A stretch of 64,000 bases of DNA, taken from the NCBI GenBank assembly GCA_947846985.1, contig CANTUZ010000007.1, positions 33,980,355 to 34,044,354 of the forward strand, given 5' to 3'. The stretch comes from Fratercula arctica. Lineage: Eukaryota; Chordata; Aves; Charadriiformes; Alcidae. Below are positions 50,200 through 60,379 of the stretch, piece by piece; positions within the stretch are counted from its first letter, which is position 1; each line of letters opens with the position of its first letter. The notes under the pieces were generated by a model, which ran no database searches, was not told the DNA's origin, and saw nothing but the letters and a program-made list of their open reading frames with translations. The position numbers and the translations under genes were made by a program.

Positions 50200-53100
50200 A
50201 GAAGAAAAATTCAATACATCTCACTGTACAGATGAGGTAGAGTTCTTTCTCTCTTATACCAAAAAGAAAGGACAATTTTTGTCAATTAGACAATAAAAGA
50301 AAATATAAAAGCTAAATGAAAATCACACCACATAAAACTGTCTAAGCAATAGTCAATTCATTAAGTGTGGCTGTGGTTAAGACAAGCAAATGCACACTCA
50401 TTCCCTAAGACAGGTATTGCTGGAGAAATTCACGTTAAAAACAATCTGACCTCCACTGGTATTCAAGTATTGACTCTCAGACTGAAACTGTCATCAGAAA
50501 AAGCAAGTACTTCAAACACACAAATGTGGTTTGCAAACTTCTATTTGCTGCCTTTACTGCTAAAGAAACCTCCATCAGGAAAGGAAGACACAAACTACTT
50601 GCAACTTCCCAAGTCAAAAAATGAAAGGCAAATAAATTATTTTTTTTTTAACCTAAGGCATTTTTACAAGTGAGGATGGAGATAATTGCAGAAGCTATAT
50701 CATCCAGCATAAAGCTGAAATTTCTCATTTATAAACTGTCTAGAGGGCTTTTACTGTAACTTCCATTTTTTAAATAGAATAATTTTTTTAAATAAAAGAA
50801 TTAAAGACATGCTGGCTAATCAATATGTAACACCTTTTCGGTAGATATGATGTACTAGCAAAGAAGGTAATAGGAAAGGTTAATTTGCATCCAATTTGGG
50901 GAAAAGATGCTTTATGACAACAGTCCTGTCTGCTCATTACGATTAATACTTGAAAACTGACACTAATTATACCACTTTTTATTTTCAGTTATATAAACGG
51001 GTATCTTTAATTTCTGTTCCATCCTGCTATTCTCCAAAGACAATCTGTGAAATTAGTGAATAAAAGTCTGGTTGCTTTAGTAGTTTCTGTATCTTACTGA
51101 CCTGGACATACGGCCAAAACCTGTGTATTGCAAAAAGGGCAAATTTATGTTTCTTTCACTAAAGTGAAATATGCAACTGCATAGTATTTCACATAATCCC
51201 AAAGCTATCATCGCTATATAACCCAAATAGCAACTATTCATAAAGAGGAAAAGAAATAGGCAGAATAATCTTACTATTCATTCCTGATCCAGTGAGAAAA
51301 TGTTTTGCAAACTTGAGCATATGCCTTTGAAAACCAGCTTTCTGTGGTTCTTTTCCCTGCATGGTGACACTATCCCCAATTATACAAAACAGTAAAGAAA
51401 CCAAGCGTCTGAGTATTTTCTGTAGACAATTATGTGATAGGATTAGATAGATGGTGAAAGGAGTATAATGGAACAAGTAAACAACCAGATCTTCATTACA
51501 AGAGAGGTGCTCAGCACCCACAGCTCCCTCTAAATTAAATTGGGCAGCTCTTTAATATGTCTGCCTTTAATCTTTGTGCCTAAAAATCTTCAATTCAAAT
51601 CTATACATTTTCATAAATGAGCATCACAATACATGCTGTGAAGGTTCCAGTACGTTATTTCAACAGCAAGGACGGCCTGGATGAGATAAGTAAGAGATCA
51701 TGTAGCTCACACCTGGAAAATGCACGTTTAGGGGACTCTTAACACACAGTGGATGTAGGGAAAAAGAAAGCCCTCAGGTTGGCATTTACAATGATTTTTG
51801 TATAACTCTTGATACCATAATACCTGAGGTTCTCAGTCATTAACAGATTTTATCTCCAAAACCACTCTTTTGAGAAAGGAAAGAATTATTACTTCCATTT
51901 AATGACTAAGGAAATGAAGAACAAGATAGACTGAGAGATTCGCCCAAGGATGTAGAGCAAACCTGCCGCAAACTGAAGTGATGGCTCAGAATTCCTGATT
52001 TGTGCCTTAAACAGAAGGCATTTTTGTCCTCTAGATCTTGACTAAGAAACATCACAATCATTTCATTTTCTTATTCCACTGACATACTACAAATGGGGAA
52101 GTTTCCCTGTTTGCAGAATAACCTAGCTATAACTGATTCATTTAAAACCGCTACTCTATTTGATTTCGTGAGTTAACTTTGCCTCTTGTAAAAGTCACAG
52201 TATGTCCATCCTGAGAACAGAACCACTAAAAAGTTAATGAGAGCAGGCTACTTTGGAGATGTAAAGATAAAAATGAGACTTCTAGGGGAAGACTTTGGGC
52301 CACAAATATACATTATGAAGAATTACATTAATTTATTTTGCGAACTAAGTTAAAACAGTTAATAAAATGTTAGAAATGTATATACAAATTCATTATTAGT
52401 GAAACAGTGTAACACATAAAATTAAAAACTATGAAGCTTACCTTTCACTCAACATCCTTTGGTTGCGTAATTTTATTCTAAATTTCTGAATTACAGGGAG
52501 GTAATCCGGAGTTCCTTTCCTTTTTATGAACATGTCATGTGCAAGACTGAACTAGAATTGTATTTTACTACTCAACAAAACTGATTTCTTTTTTGTCTTT
52601 TATCAGGTAATTACTCCTGTAGATGCAACTGAGGATGGGCATAATATAGGCTGGTGAAACTAGAAGAAATGAGCAACAGATCATGCGACATTGTGTCCAA
52701 AACCATCTACCTCTCAGCTGAATTAATAATATTGCTCTTTGTGGACTTTCACGGACATCTACAGGAACCCATCACTTGTCCCTCAACACTTCTGCAGCAG
52801 ATGACATATATGGCCCTCCATTTGGCTCAACAGTACAACTACCAATCACTTAATTACTTCATATTATAGTCATTATAGCCACTTGTGGAAACTATAATGA
52901 AAGAAATGGTTTCAAATTTCTGTTCTTTTACAGTGCCTGCCTCATGCAGGCACTTGGTAGGGTAGAAAGAGCAAATAAATGAAACACAAAGCAAACATAC
53001 CTCCAGCTCTAAGAGCTACAGGTTCTTCAAGTCTGGTGAAGATCAAGAGACACGAAGAGGGGATCTTGATTTCCCTTTACAGTTGCTGGAAGACAATGCA

Positions 53101-54980
53101 ACCACAGTTAAGGAAGTATTTAATACTCAGGCTATGTTGGTTTCTATAAGTAAAACTGAAGAATATAAAACTGACTCTATAAAACAGTGGGGCACTGATT
53201 TTACAGAGTAAACTATGGCTATGGGGTAGACCAGTAGCCAGAGAAACAATGAGACAGAAACCTACAAAATTCGTAGAAGTCATAATAATTTGTGACATAA
53301 AAGATAGTAAAATTAGATCCTATCCCATACCTAGACAATTATTTCACTAATGGAAGGATATCATATACTAAGAGGTATTCTTACATATTTTGTATGAGCT
53401 ACAAAAATAAAAAATCACTACTACAGAAAATTGATAACTTTGATTAAATAAATGCATCAAAGACTCTAAACAACATTTCTTTGAAGAGAGATAAACCAAA
53501 TGAGTTATTCTTCCTACTAATGAAAGCTGAGAAAGCATATGCAAATTAAAGATTAGTTTGCAGTTTGGGAAAGTATTTCCTAATAGTCACATGGAAAAAT
53601 ATGAACAATTTCAGTTTTCAGGAAGACTAAGCACTCTTTTTAAGCCAGAGAGGGCCCATCAGAAAACTAAGTTTCTAGTAGCTCTGTTCTTTGCGGCTAC
53701 CTGTGGGTCTGATCAGGCGCGTCTAGCCCCAAAATTCTACATGACTGACTTATGCACCCGTTGCTTTCTCAACTCCCTAGCAAAAACATTGTAAGTGCAA
53801 TGTAATAGCAAAAGACTTTAGAAGAGACCAGAAAACACTGATATGTTTCTTCTTACATACAGAGACAGCTTATTCATAGTTACTGTCAAGCAAGCCCAGA
53901 GGTTGATGACTAAAAAAACAAACACAAACAAAATAGAAAACCCAAGCCCTGTCTTTCAAATTGTTTCCTTTCTTCCTCCCACATGTATCCTTCAGCAGCC
54001 GGCTGGAATAAGCATACAATGAACATAGTTCACCTTGCTCTATAGTTTTAAGGCTTTTAATATATTTAAAACTTTAAAACCACTTTAAATTTTCATCTAA
54101 AAGTACAGAAAGAAATCCAAATGATATATGGAAATTCCCAAGCAATCTCAGCTCCACCCAGCCGACAGATCAGATAGAAAAGAATGAAAAATAAAAGGAA
54201 TCCATCTTCAAAAACCAGTTTAATTCTACCAGGGGCTATCAACAATATAATGCAATATAATTGTATAGCTATTGCAGGATAGCACTGCATGGCAGAATCA
54301 ATGTTATTGGGGGTGTTTGGTCATGTATCTTCATACTAACATGTTTGAATTTCTTTAAAAACTAAACTTAATCTCAGTTTCCTAGTGTTCATAATACTTG
54401 TTTTGGGAATAACTACATTTCTGTAGTTACAACTTATTCACTGTATTGCCATAACACTTAGGAACTATAATCATGGACAAGAACATATTGTGTTAAATGC
54501 TGTGAAAACACAAAACAAGATTGCAGTTTAAACACATGAAGAGCAGGCAGCAAACAGATAGAGAACGGAGAAGTACCAAGAAATAACGAGGCATTAACGA
54601 TCAATATGGCAAGCACACAATTTGGTGTGCCAGCTTCCGAACTCAGTTACTGGGGACTCCAAAAAATATCTTTTCCCACATCTGAGAAGCAGAATGAAAG
54701 AAAACACCAAGCTATTTATCCAGAAATTTAACAAGTGGGTGGTGGAAGTCGGTGTCAGGGATTGGCAAGAGCTGTCATCTCAATAACGACTCATCGGCGA
54801 GGCTGACAAAAAACGACCCTGAACACGAACCGAGTCCATTCTGCCTGGCTGAGGGGGAAGGGAGAGGTGGGGACAAAACACATGGACAAAGCCACTGGGT
54901 CTCTGCAGTTGTAGTATGGAAACAAAGGTTATTTTTACACTTATATGACGGATATACATAAAGCCCTAACTTTAAATGTA
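50200..54980. other. Gene-free AT-rich stretch upstream of IRS4
   Basis: No recognisable exon, RNA gene or recent transposon. The only repeat-like segment I can point to is a MIR-like piece near 51,880-51,960. Distal regulatory sites for IRS4 could lie here, but nothing in the sequence shows them directly. Confidence 0.6.
51880..51960 (-). repeat. Possible MIR-like fragment
   Basis: ATTATTACTTCCATTTAATG, then CTAAGGAAATGAAGAACAAG and a GATTCGCCCAAGGATGTAGA segment, follows the MIR order (ATTATCCCCATTTTACAG, AGGAAACTGAGGC, then TTGCCCAAGGTCAC). Diverged and tentative. Confidence 0.35.
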
Positions 54981-55312
54981 CCTGTGGCAAGAGCACCTGT
55001 ACTAAACACGCGAAGGCAGCGGGGCCCGCGCGGTGCCGGCTGTGAGAGGAGCTGCCCCCAGCCTAGGCCTGCGGATCGGGTCACAGAACCTCTGCTCTCG
55101 CCTCCCAATTAAACGCCGCCACGAGGACGCTGGCAAAGGAATTAATTAAGATCGGAAGACGGCGCGGCAGACTCCGGCCGAGGCCCCGGCACGGTTCTAC
55201 CCGCTCCAGACATGGCGTCAGGGCCGCCCCTCCGCCCGCGTCCCGGCTGGACGGGGAGGGGGGGGGTCTCGACGGCCCCTCACCCGTCGTGTTTCCACCT
55301 AACACTCGGTGA

Positions 55313-55320
55313 TGACGTCA
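55313..55320. promoter_or_regulatory. Consensus CRE
   Basis: TGACGTCA, the full palindromic cAMP-response element bound by CREB/ATF factors. It lies about 970 bases before the IRS4 start codon and inside the CpG island, where such sites are often occupied. A related TGACG half-site lies about 20 bases downstream. Confidence 0.6.
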
Positions 55321-55349
55321 CCCGCCCCACAGGGGTGACGCAGGCCGCT

Positions 55350-55401
55350 CACGTGCCCAGACCGAGGCTGCCCGGCCCCGAACCGCCACAAGCGTCACGT
55401 G
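55350..55401. promoter_or_regulatory. Two CACGTG E-boxes
   Basis: CACGTG occurs at 55,350-55,355 and again at 55,396-55,401 (as TCACGTGG). The hexamer is the core site of USF, MYC/MAX and MITF/TFE-type factors. Confidence 0.5.
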
Positions 55402-55531
55402 GCACCCGGCTCCAACGGCCGCCCGCGCGCCGCCGGGTTGTTTACTCCCTGCGCCGCCGGGCGCGCCCGCTCACCCCTCCCGCCGCCACCGCCCCGCGCG
55501 CCTGGCGGGCCCCGCCCAGCCTCCCCGCCCG

Positions 55532-55973
55532 CCAATCGGCTCCTCCCAAAGGCAGCCGGGCGAACGCAACGTCAGCCGGCAGCTCTCACCGGACGGGCCT
55601 TTGCTGCCGATTGGCCAGCGGGCCCGCCCGTCTCCCCAAGGCCCCGCCTTCCGTTTTAGTCGCGCCGCCGAGCACGCACCGCCCCCCCCGTCTCCCCCCC
55701 ACCGCGGTGTGTGTGCGGCGCGGATTGGCTGGCGCTCCGGCCGCTCATCCCTCCCCGCCAGTCAGCGCCGGCCCCGCCTCCTTCCCCGCTCACCCCTCTC
55801 CAGCACAGGAAACACCCTGCCCCATCGCCGCCAGCCCGGGGCCGCCGCCGCCTTCCATTGGCCCGCCGCGCTGCCCATCCGCCGCAGCCCCGCCTCCCCG
55901 GGACGGCGCGCCGCGAGGCCCGCCCTCCACCACCTGATTGGCTCGTTTTGGACAGACCGCCGTTTCCTATTGG
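55532..55973. promoter_or_regulatory. Cluster of six CCAAT/ATTGG boxes (NF-Y type)
   Basis: One forward CCAAT at 55,532-55,536 and five reverse ATTGG boxes at 55,610, 55,724, 55,857, 55,937 and 55,969. Most carry the extended ATTGGC/CCAATCGG flanks preferred by NF-Y. Six boxes in 440 bases of very GC-rich DNA is well above chance. The spacing (78, 114, 133, 80 and 32 bases) and the nearby GC boxes suit cooperative NF-Y/Sp1 binding. Confidence 0.65.
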
Positions 55974-56086
55974 CTTCTCCCGCCGCCACTCCAGCCGGCT
56001 CCCCGCTGCCCCCCCCTTCGCCCCGCCGGCTCCGCCCCACCACCGGCCGGGGCCCGCCCCCGCCGCCCGTCCGCCCCTCCGCGGGG

Positions 56087-56094
56087 TCACGTGA
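56087..56094. promoter_or_regulatory. TCACGTGA box near the IRS4 start
   Basis: GTCACGTGATG contains the palindrome TCACGTGA, about 190 bases before the start codon. This extended form is preferred by USF and by TFEB/TFE3 (CLEAR-type) factors, which link to nutrient and lysosome signalling. It is the E-box closest to the gene. Confidence 0.5.
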
Positions 56095-56179
56095 TGTTTT
56101 CGCCGTGGTGCCGCCGAGGCCGCCTGCGTGAGTGCGAGTAGCCGGCGGGAGGCGCGCAGGCAGGCACCGCCCGCTCCCC

Positions 56180-56203
56180 ATGCGTGGCCCGCTGCCCTGC
56201 TGA
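56180..56203 (+). CDS. IRS4 upstream ORF, 7 codons
   Basis: ATG at 56,180 reads MRGPLPC and stops at TGA (56,201-56,203), 82 bases before the IRS4 ATG. It lies in a different frame from the main one. Its start context is weak (C at -3, C at +4), so ribosomes would mostly scan past it. If the transcript starts upstream of 56,180 it could modestly reduce IRS4 translation. Conservation is unknown. Confidence 0.35.
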   Translation: MRGPLPC

Positions 56204-56285
56204 GGGCGGATTCCCGCTGTCCGCTCCCCCCCCCCCATCCCCGTACCCCTTCTCCGGGCGCTCCGGACCCTGCCTGGCCCCTAAG

Positions 56286-59200
56286 ATGGCGAGTGGGATG
56301 AATGGCCCGGGCGGCGGCGGTGCGGCGGCCGGGGCCAGCGAGGAGGAGCCGGTGGCCCGCCACACGGGAGGCGGAGCCGTGCCTCAGCAGGAGCCCGGCG
56401 TGCCGGCGGGCGAGGGGGAGCCGGCGGCGGGCGAGGGCGGCCGTTGCCCGTCCCCTCAGCCCCACCACCTGCTGCTGCTGCTGCGGCGCTCGCCCAGCGC
56501 CTCCCTCTGCCCGGCGCCGGAGGCCTCCCCCGCCACCGGCCGCCCCGCGGGCCGAGGCGGGCAGCCCCCCCCGGCGGGCCGCGGCCTCCCCCCGTCCGCC
56601 GCCGGCGAGGATGTGAGGAAGTGCGGCTACCTGCGGAAGCAGAAGCACGGGCACAAGCGGTACTTCGTCCTGCGGGCCGAGAGCCACCTGGCCCCTGCCC
56701 GGCTGGAGTATTACGACAGCGAGAAGAAGTTCAAGAGCAGCTTGCGGGCGGCGGGGGCCGGCGGTGGGGCGGCCTCCCTCTGCTGCCCCCCGCCCAAGCG
56801 GGTCATCCCCCTCTACCAGTGCTTCACCGTCAGCCGGCGGGCGGACGCCAAGCACAAGCACATCATCGCCTTGTACACCAAGGACGAGTACTTCGCCATG
56901 CTGGCGGAGAACGAGGCCGAGCAGGAGGCCTGGTACCAGGCGATCAGCGAGCTCATGAGCCAGAGCAAGAGGGGCTTCCTGGAGCAGGAGGACCACGCCG
57001 ATCAGCAGGTGGACGAGGATGATGAGCACTATGGGGCCGCCCTCAGGCCCGGCACCGTCTTCAAGGAGGTATGGCAGGTCAACGTTAAACCCAAAGGGCT
57101 GGGACAAACGAAAAACCTTACTGGGGTGTATAGGTTGTGCCTCTCCAGCAAGGCCATCCACCTCGTCAAGCTCAACTCGGAGGTGCCCTCCGTCCACTTG
57201 CAGCTAATGAATATTCGCCGCTGCGGGCACTCGGAGAACTTCTTCTTCATTGAAGTGGGCAGATCTGCCTCCATTGGACCTGGGGAACTCTGGATGCAAG
57301 TGGATGACTCGGTGGTTGCCCAGAATATGCATGAGACTTTTCTGGAGACCATGAAAGCTCTAAAGGCCTTTGCAGAGTTCAGGCCCCGGAGCAAGAGCCA
57401 GTCTTCTGGTGGCGGTAGCGGTACCAATCCTATCTCCTTCATCACCACTAGGAGGCACTTGGGCAACCTGCCCCCCAGCCAGACGGGCTTGCAGAGGAGA
57501 TCTAGAACTGAGAGCGTTGCTGGGGGGACTCCTCCTACCACCAAGAGCAGCAACTCCTATCGTTTCAGAACATCCAGCGAAGGAGAAGGAACCATGACTA
57601 GACCTTTCAGGTCAGTGACTGGGAGTCTGATCCACCTGAATACTGCGAGGATGAATTTGGGCCGGCAAGAAGGGAGTGGAAGGTATGTGAGAGCCGCTTT
57701 CAGCTCATCTTATCACACCAGGTCTGCTTCGCTGCCTGTTTCTCATTTTCCCTCCACTACAAGTCCCATCAGTGTTTCTTCCAGTAGTGGCCATGGCTCT
57801 GCTTCGGACATGTTGACCAGGCCATCTAGCTCATCTGTTTGTGGTTCTCCAAGTGATGGGGGATTTATCTCTTCTGATGAATATGGCTCCAGCCCTGGAG
57901 ACTTCCGGTACTTTCGGGTCAGGAGTAATACACCGGATTCCCTGGGAAACACACCACCTATCAGAGAGGAGAACTGTCTGAGTGAGTACATGTCCATGAG
58001 TAAGCAACAGGCAGATGATGGCTCAAGAGATGATTATATGGAGGCTGACAAGTGTCTCAGGAAAAGAACTTACTCTCTAACAAAACCAACTTCTGTGGCA
58101 GTGCAGCAGAAGACGACACAAACTACAGCTTTGTTAGATGAAGATTCTGCAGGAAATCATGGACGATTACTTTACTCTGAAACACCAAAATTGAAAGATA
58201 ACCATGAATCAGAGTACAGTGATGCTAACCTTGATTCCGTATGTAACCAAAGTAGGAGTAAAGCCAGGGATGATGGCTACATGCCAATGATGCCAGGAGT
58301 CGCATCTTCTCTATCCAGCAACAGCGATTATTTGCCAATGACTCCTAAAAGTGTGTCTGTTCCAAAACAGATTAACAATTCATGGTCACCATCTCAGGTT
58401 GACTCCAGAGGATATATGATGATGTTTCCAAAGGCTAGCTCTTCACCTGTACGAAGTCCTTTAACTGGATTTGTTTCTAAAGGGAGTAATGAGAAGATAA
58501 TAAACAATGAGTATATGGATATGTCACCTGGTAATTCAGCTCCAAAGCACCCCAGTGATTCAAATTATATTCACACTGCTTCTGTTTCCAAAGGTTTCAG
58601 TTCGTATTTTTCTTTGCCCCGAAGCTTTAAGGCATTATCAGGACAAAATGGTGACCACAGTGAATATGTTCCAATGTCTTCACCTGGAAAACTCTTGTAT
58701 GGTGGGACAGAAAATGTAAAAGGGGTCAACAGTGAGGTTCTGGCTAACGGCATCTCTAAATTGCCGGTGGTGAAAGGTTCAGAGGAAGCACTTGAGCAGA
58801 ACAGGGCTACCAGGCCCACAAGACTCCCCCTAGGTACAAGAGGGAGTAATACTATCCCAAGGATGTATGATCGTACAGTTCCACCTGAGCCAGCGAGTCC
58901 CGGTGAATATATAAATATTGATTTTAATGAAAAGGCGAGTAATACACCATATTCCTTATCTGCAGAAGGATCGCCATCATCTCTAGGCTCAAGTAGCGAC
59001 CACAGACAGTCCCCGCTTTCTGATTATATGAGTGTTGACTTGGATGTACAGTCACCGAAAGTAGCGAAGGAACTTTCCAACTCTCTAACAGATATTTCAA
59101 TTTATGCAAGTTCCAGTATTCCTAGAAACCAACCAAATCCTGACTACGCTAGGCTTTCGTTTGGTACTGCTTGTGTTAGCACCGCAAGCAACAGGACTGA

Positions 59201-59777
59201 TGACTACACGGAGATGACATTCAACATGGCAGCAACACCACCGCAGCCATTTGCTGCCGAATCTGATGACGGTGTAAAGATCGATAGCCCTTCTTCCATA
59301 GTTAATAGGCTGTGCATTGTCGATCGATACGCTGGTAGCAGTAGCTTCTCTGTTCCCAGCTCTGAACCTCCTATGGGACCGAAAGTGATTCGAGCTGATC
59401 CTCAAGGCAGGAGGAGACACAGTTCTGAAACGTTCTCTTCTGCCGGGACTGTGACCACCTCCTCCTCCTTCTTTACCGATAGTAGCAAAAGACACAGCTC
59501 TGCCTCATTTGACAATGTTTGGTTAAAACCAGATGAAAACATTTCTGATGGTCAGGAAAGCAAAATGTCCAGGGATACCTCAACTGGATTTCAGAACGGC
59601 TTAAACTACATCGCTCTGAATTTACGCGATGATCCTATAAGCTGTGAGGCGAGTACGACAGCGCCAACTTGCCATCTCCAAAATGGTACTTCAGGTTTGG
59701 ACAGTGGAGCTTACGTAAGCATAGATTTCAGCAGATCCGATGGTCTGAAGTGTAACGCTGCAAGAAAAGGTTTGTAA
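56286..59777 (+). CDS. Insulin receptor substrate 4 (IRS4), single coding exon
   Basis: A 1,163-residue cytoplasmic adaptor that docks signalling proteins onto activated insulin and IGF1 receptors. The start chosen is ATG at 56,286 (AAG before, G after: strong context), giving the family's typical MAS start. Order: Gly/Ala/Pro-rich head (1-108); PH domain (about 111-226, RKCGYLRKQKHGHKRYFVL to EQEAWYQAI) with a low-complexity loop; PTB domain (about 259-363) with phosphotyrosine-binding R311 and R326; 14-3-3-type RRSRTES (404-410); long tyrosine-rich tail. YxxM PI3-kinase motifs: Y568, Y665, Y682, Y710, Y743, Y794, Y974. GRB2-type YINI: Y875. C-terminal SHP2-type motifs: NYIALNL (Y1108) and AYVSIDF (Y1143). 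It is IRS4 rather than IRS1 or IRS2 because of RVIPLYQCF in the PH domain, DSRGYMMMFP and SSYFSLP followed by SEYVPM. Length fits the family. The KVIRADPQG/RRHSSETFSS block is IRS1-like, suggesting a less derived IRS4 than in mammals. Confidence 0.93.
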   Translation: MASGMNGPGGGGAAAGASEEEPVARHTGGGAVPQQEPGVPAGEGEPAAGEGGRCPSPQPHHLLLLLRRSPSASLCPAPEASPATGRPAGRGGQPPPAGRGLPPSAAGEDVRKCGYLRKQKHGHKRYFVLRAESHLAPARLEYYDSEKKFKSSLRAAGAGGGAASLCCPPPKRVIPLYQCFTVSRRADAKHKHIIALYTKDEYFAMLAENEAEQEAWYQAISELMSQSKRGFLEQEDHADQQVDEDDEHYGAALRPGTVFKEVWQVNVKPKGLGQTKNLTGVYRLCLSSKAIHLVKLNSEVPSVHLQLMNIRRCGHSENFFFIEVGRSASIGPGELWMQVDDSVVAQNMHETFLETMKALKAFAEFRPRSKSQSSGGGSGTNPISFITTRRHLGNLPPSQTGLQRRSRTESVAGGTPPTTKSSNSYRFRTSSEGEGTMTRPFRSVTGSLIHLNTARMNLGRQEGSGRYVRAAFSSSYHTRSASLPVSHFPSTTSPISVSSSSGHGSASDMLTRPSSSSVCGSPSDGGFISSDEYGSSPGDFRYFRVRSNTPDSLGNTPPIREENCLSEYMSMSKQQADDGSRDDYMEADKCLRKRTYSLTKPTSVAVQQKTTQTTALLDEDSAGNHGRLLYSETPKLKDNHESEYSDANLDSVCNQSRSKARDDGYMPMMPGVASSLSSNSDYLPMTPKSVSVPKQINNSWSPSQVDSRGYMMMFPKASSSPVRSPLTGFVSKGSNEKIINNEYMDMSPGNSAPKHPSDSNYIHTASVSKGFSSYFSLPRSFKALSGQNGDHSEYVPMSSPGKLLYGGTENVKGVNSEVLANGISKLPVVKGSEEALEQNRATRPTRLPLGTRGSNTIPRMYDRTVPPEPASPGEYINIDFNEKASNTPYSLSAEGSPSSLGSSSDHRQSPLSDYMSVDLDVQSPKVAKELSNSLTDISIYASSSIPRNQPNPDYARLSFGTACVSTASNRTDDYTEMTFNMAATPPQPFAAESDDGVKIDSPSSIVNRLCIVDRYAGSSSFSVPSSEPPMGPKVIRADPQGRRRHSSETFSSAGTVTTSSSFFTDSSKRHSSASFDNVWLKPDENISDGQESKMSRDTSTGFQNGLNYIALNLRDDPISCEASTTAPTCHLQNGTSGLDSGAYVSIDFSRSDGLKCNAARKGL

Positions 59778-60379
59778 CTTTAAAAGCATTTTCCTTTCAT
59801 GTTTGCTTAACTGTAGGATTAGGTCCTCCACCTAATACTAAAATGAAGTCTCTGGAGTGGGGTGCATGTTTTTTGTAATCTTCTGTGTTATTCTGGTACA
59901 ACCAGTCTTCTTGTAGCGCAGCATCCTAACTGCTGAACAAAGATGAAAGGGGACATGGTCCTTGGCTTAAAGGATTTATGTGGCTCTTCTAGGCAGTTAG
60001 GGCTGTTATCAAACTGTCATCTGCCTTGTTTTTTTTATAAAAGAATCTTGCTAGTATAAACATTAATCATATTTTATATTGTGAATTCTTGTCCTGAGGT
60101 TATGGTAACTTTTTTTTTCTTTCCCCCTTCACTTTTGTTTTCCTCTTTTTCCCTTATAACTAGATGACTCTTCACTTTTTTTTTTTTGTGACCTTGATAT
60201 TTTGTAATTTGTCATGGATAGGGAAGGCTGAAAATTGCTAAACTGGGTTTAGACATCAAAATTTGGGGATTAGATCAATTTCTTTCAACAAATGTAGATG
60301 AAATGGATGTTTCAGTGATTTCTATGTGCATTTATTTAGTTGAATCTTATGTGAACAGAATGCAGTTTTTTCCCTTGAA

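Larger units (their letters stand above)
55005..57060 (+). promoter_or_regulatory. IRS4 CpG-island promoter
   Basis: A sharply GC- and CpG-rich block begins near 55,005, covers the whole 5' flank and runs into the PH-domain coding part of IRS4. No TATA box is evident at a useful distance. GC boxes (CCCCGCC/CCGCCCC type) are numerous. Within 55,313-56,094 there are one CRE, three CACGTG boxes and six CCAAT/ATTGG boxes. This is the structure of a dispersed-start CpG-island promoter. The transcription start is probably between about 55,980 and 56,180, but the sequence alone does not fix it. Confidence 0.85.

Noticed and set aside
55212..55937. A 241-codon plus-strand frame and overlapping frames in the IRS4 promoter
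   Set aside because: Pro/Arg/Ala-rich translation of promoter DNA containing NF-Y and GC boxes. Several frames are open at once, as expected from GC content.
56184..56285. Extending IRS4 by 34 residues to an upstream GTG
   Set aside because: GTG is a poor start in animals, the added residues are unlike any IRS protein, and the ATG at 56,286 has a strong context and the family-typical MAS start.
55656..57197. A 513-codon open frame on the minus strand across the IRS4 5' end
   Set aside because: It is antisense to the real PH-domain coding sequence and the CpG island. Very GC-rich DNA lacks stop codons in several frames, and the peptide is low-complexity with no family resemblance.
56286..59777. 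Calling the gene IRS1 or IRS2
   Set aside because: The PH and PTB domains are shared by all, but the PH segment RVIPLYQCF, DSRGYMMMFP, SSYFSLP with SEYVPM, and the long N-terminal head match IRS4. IRS1 has almost no head, and the IRS2-specific kinase-regulatory region is absent.
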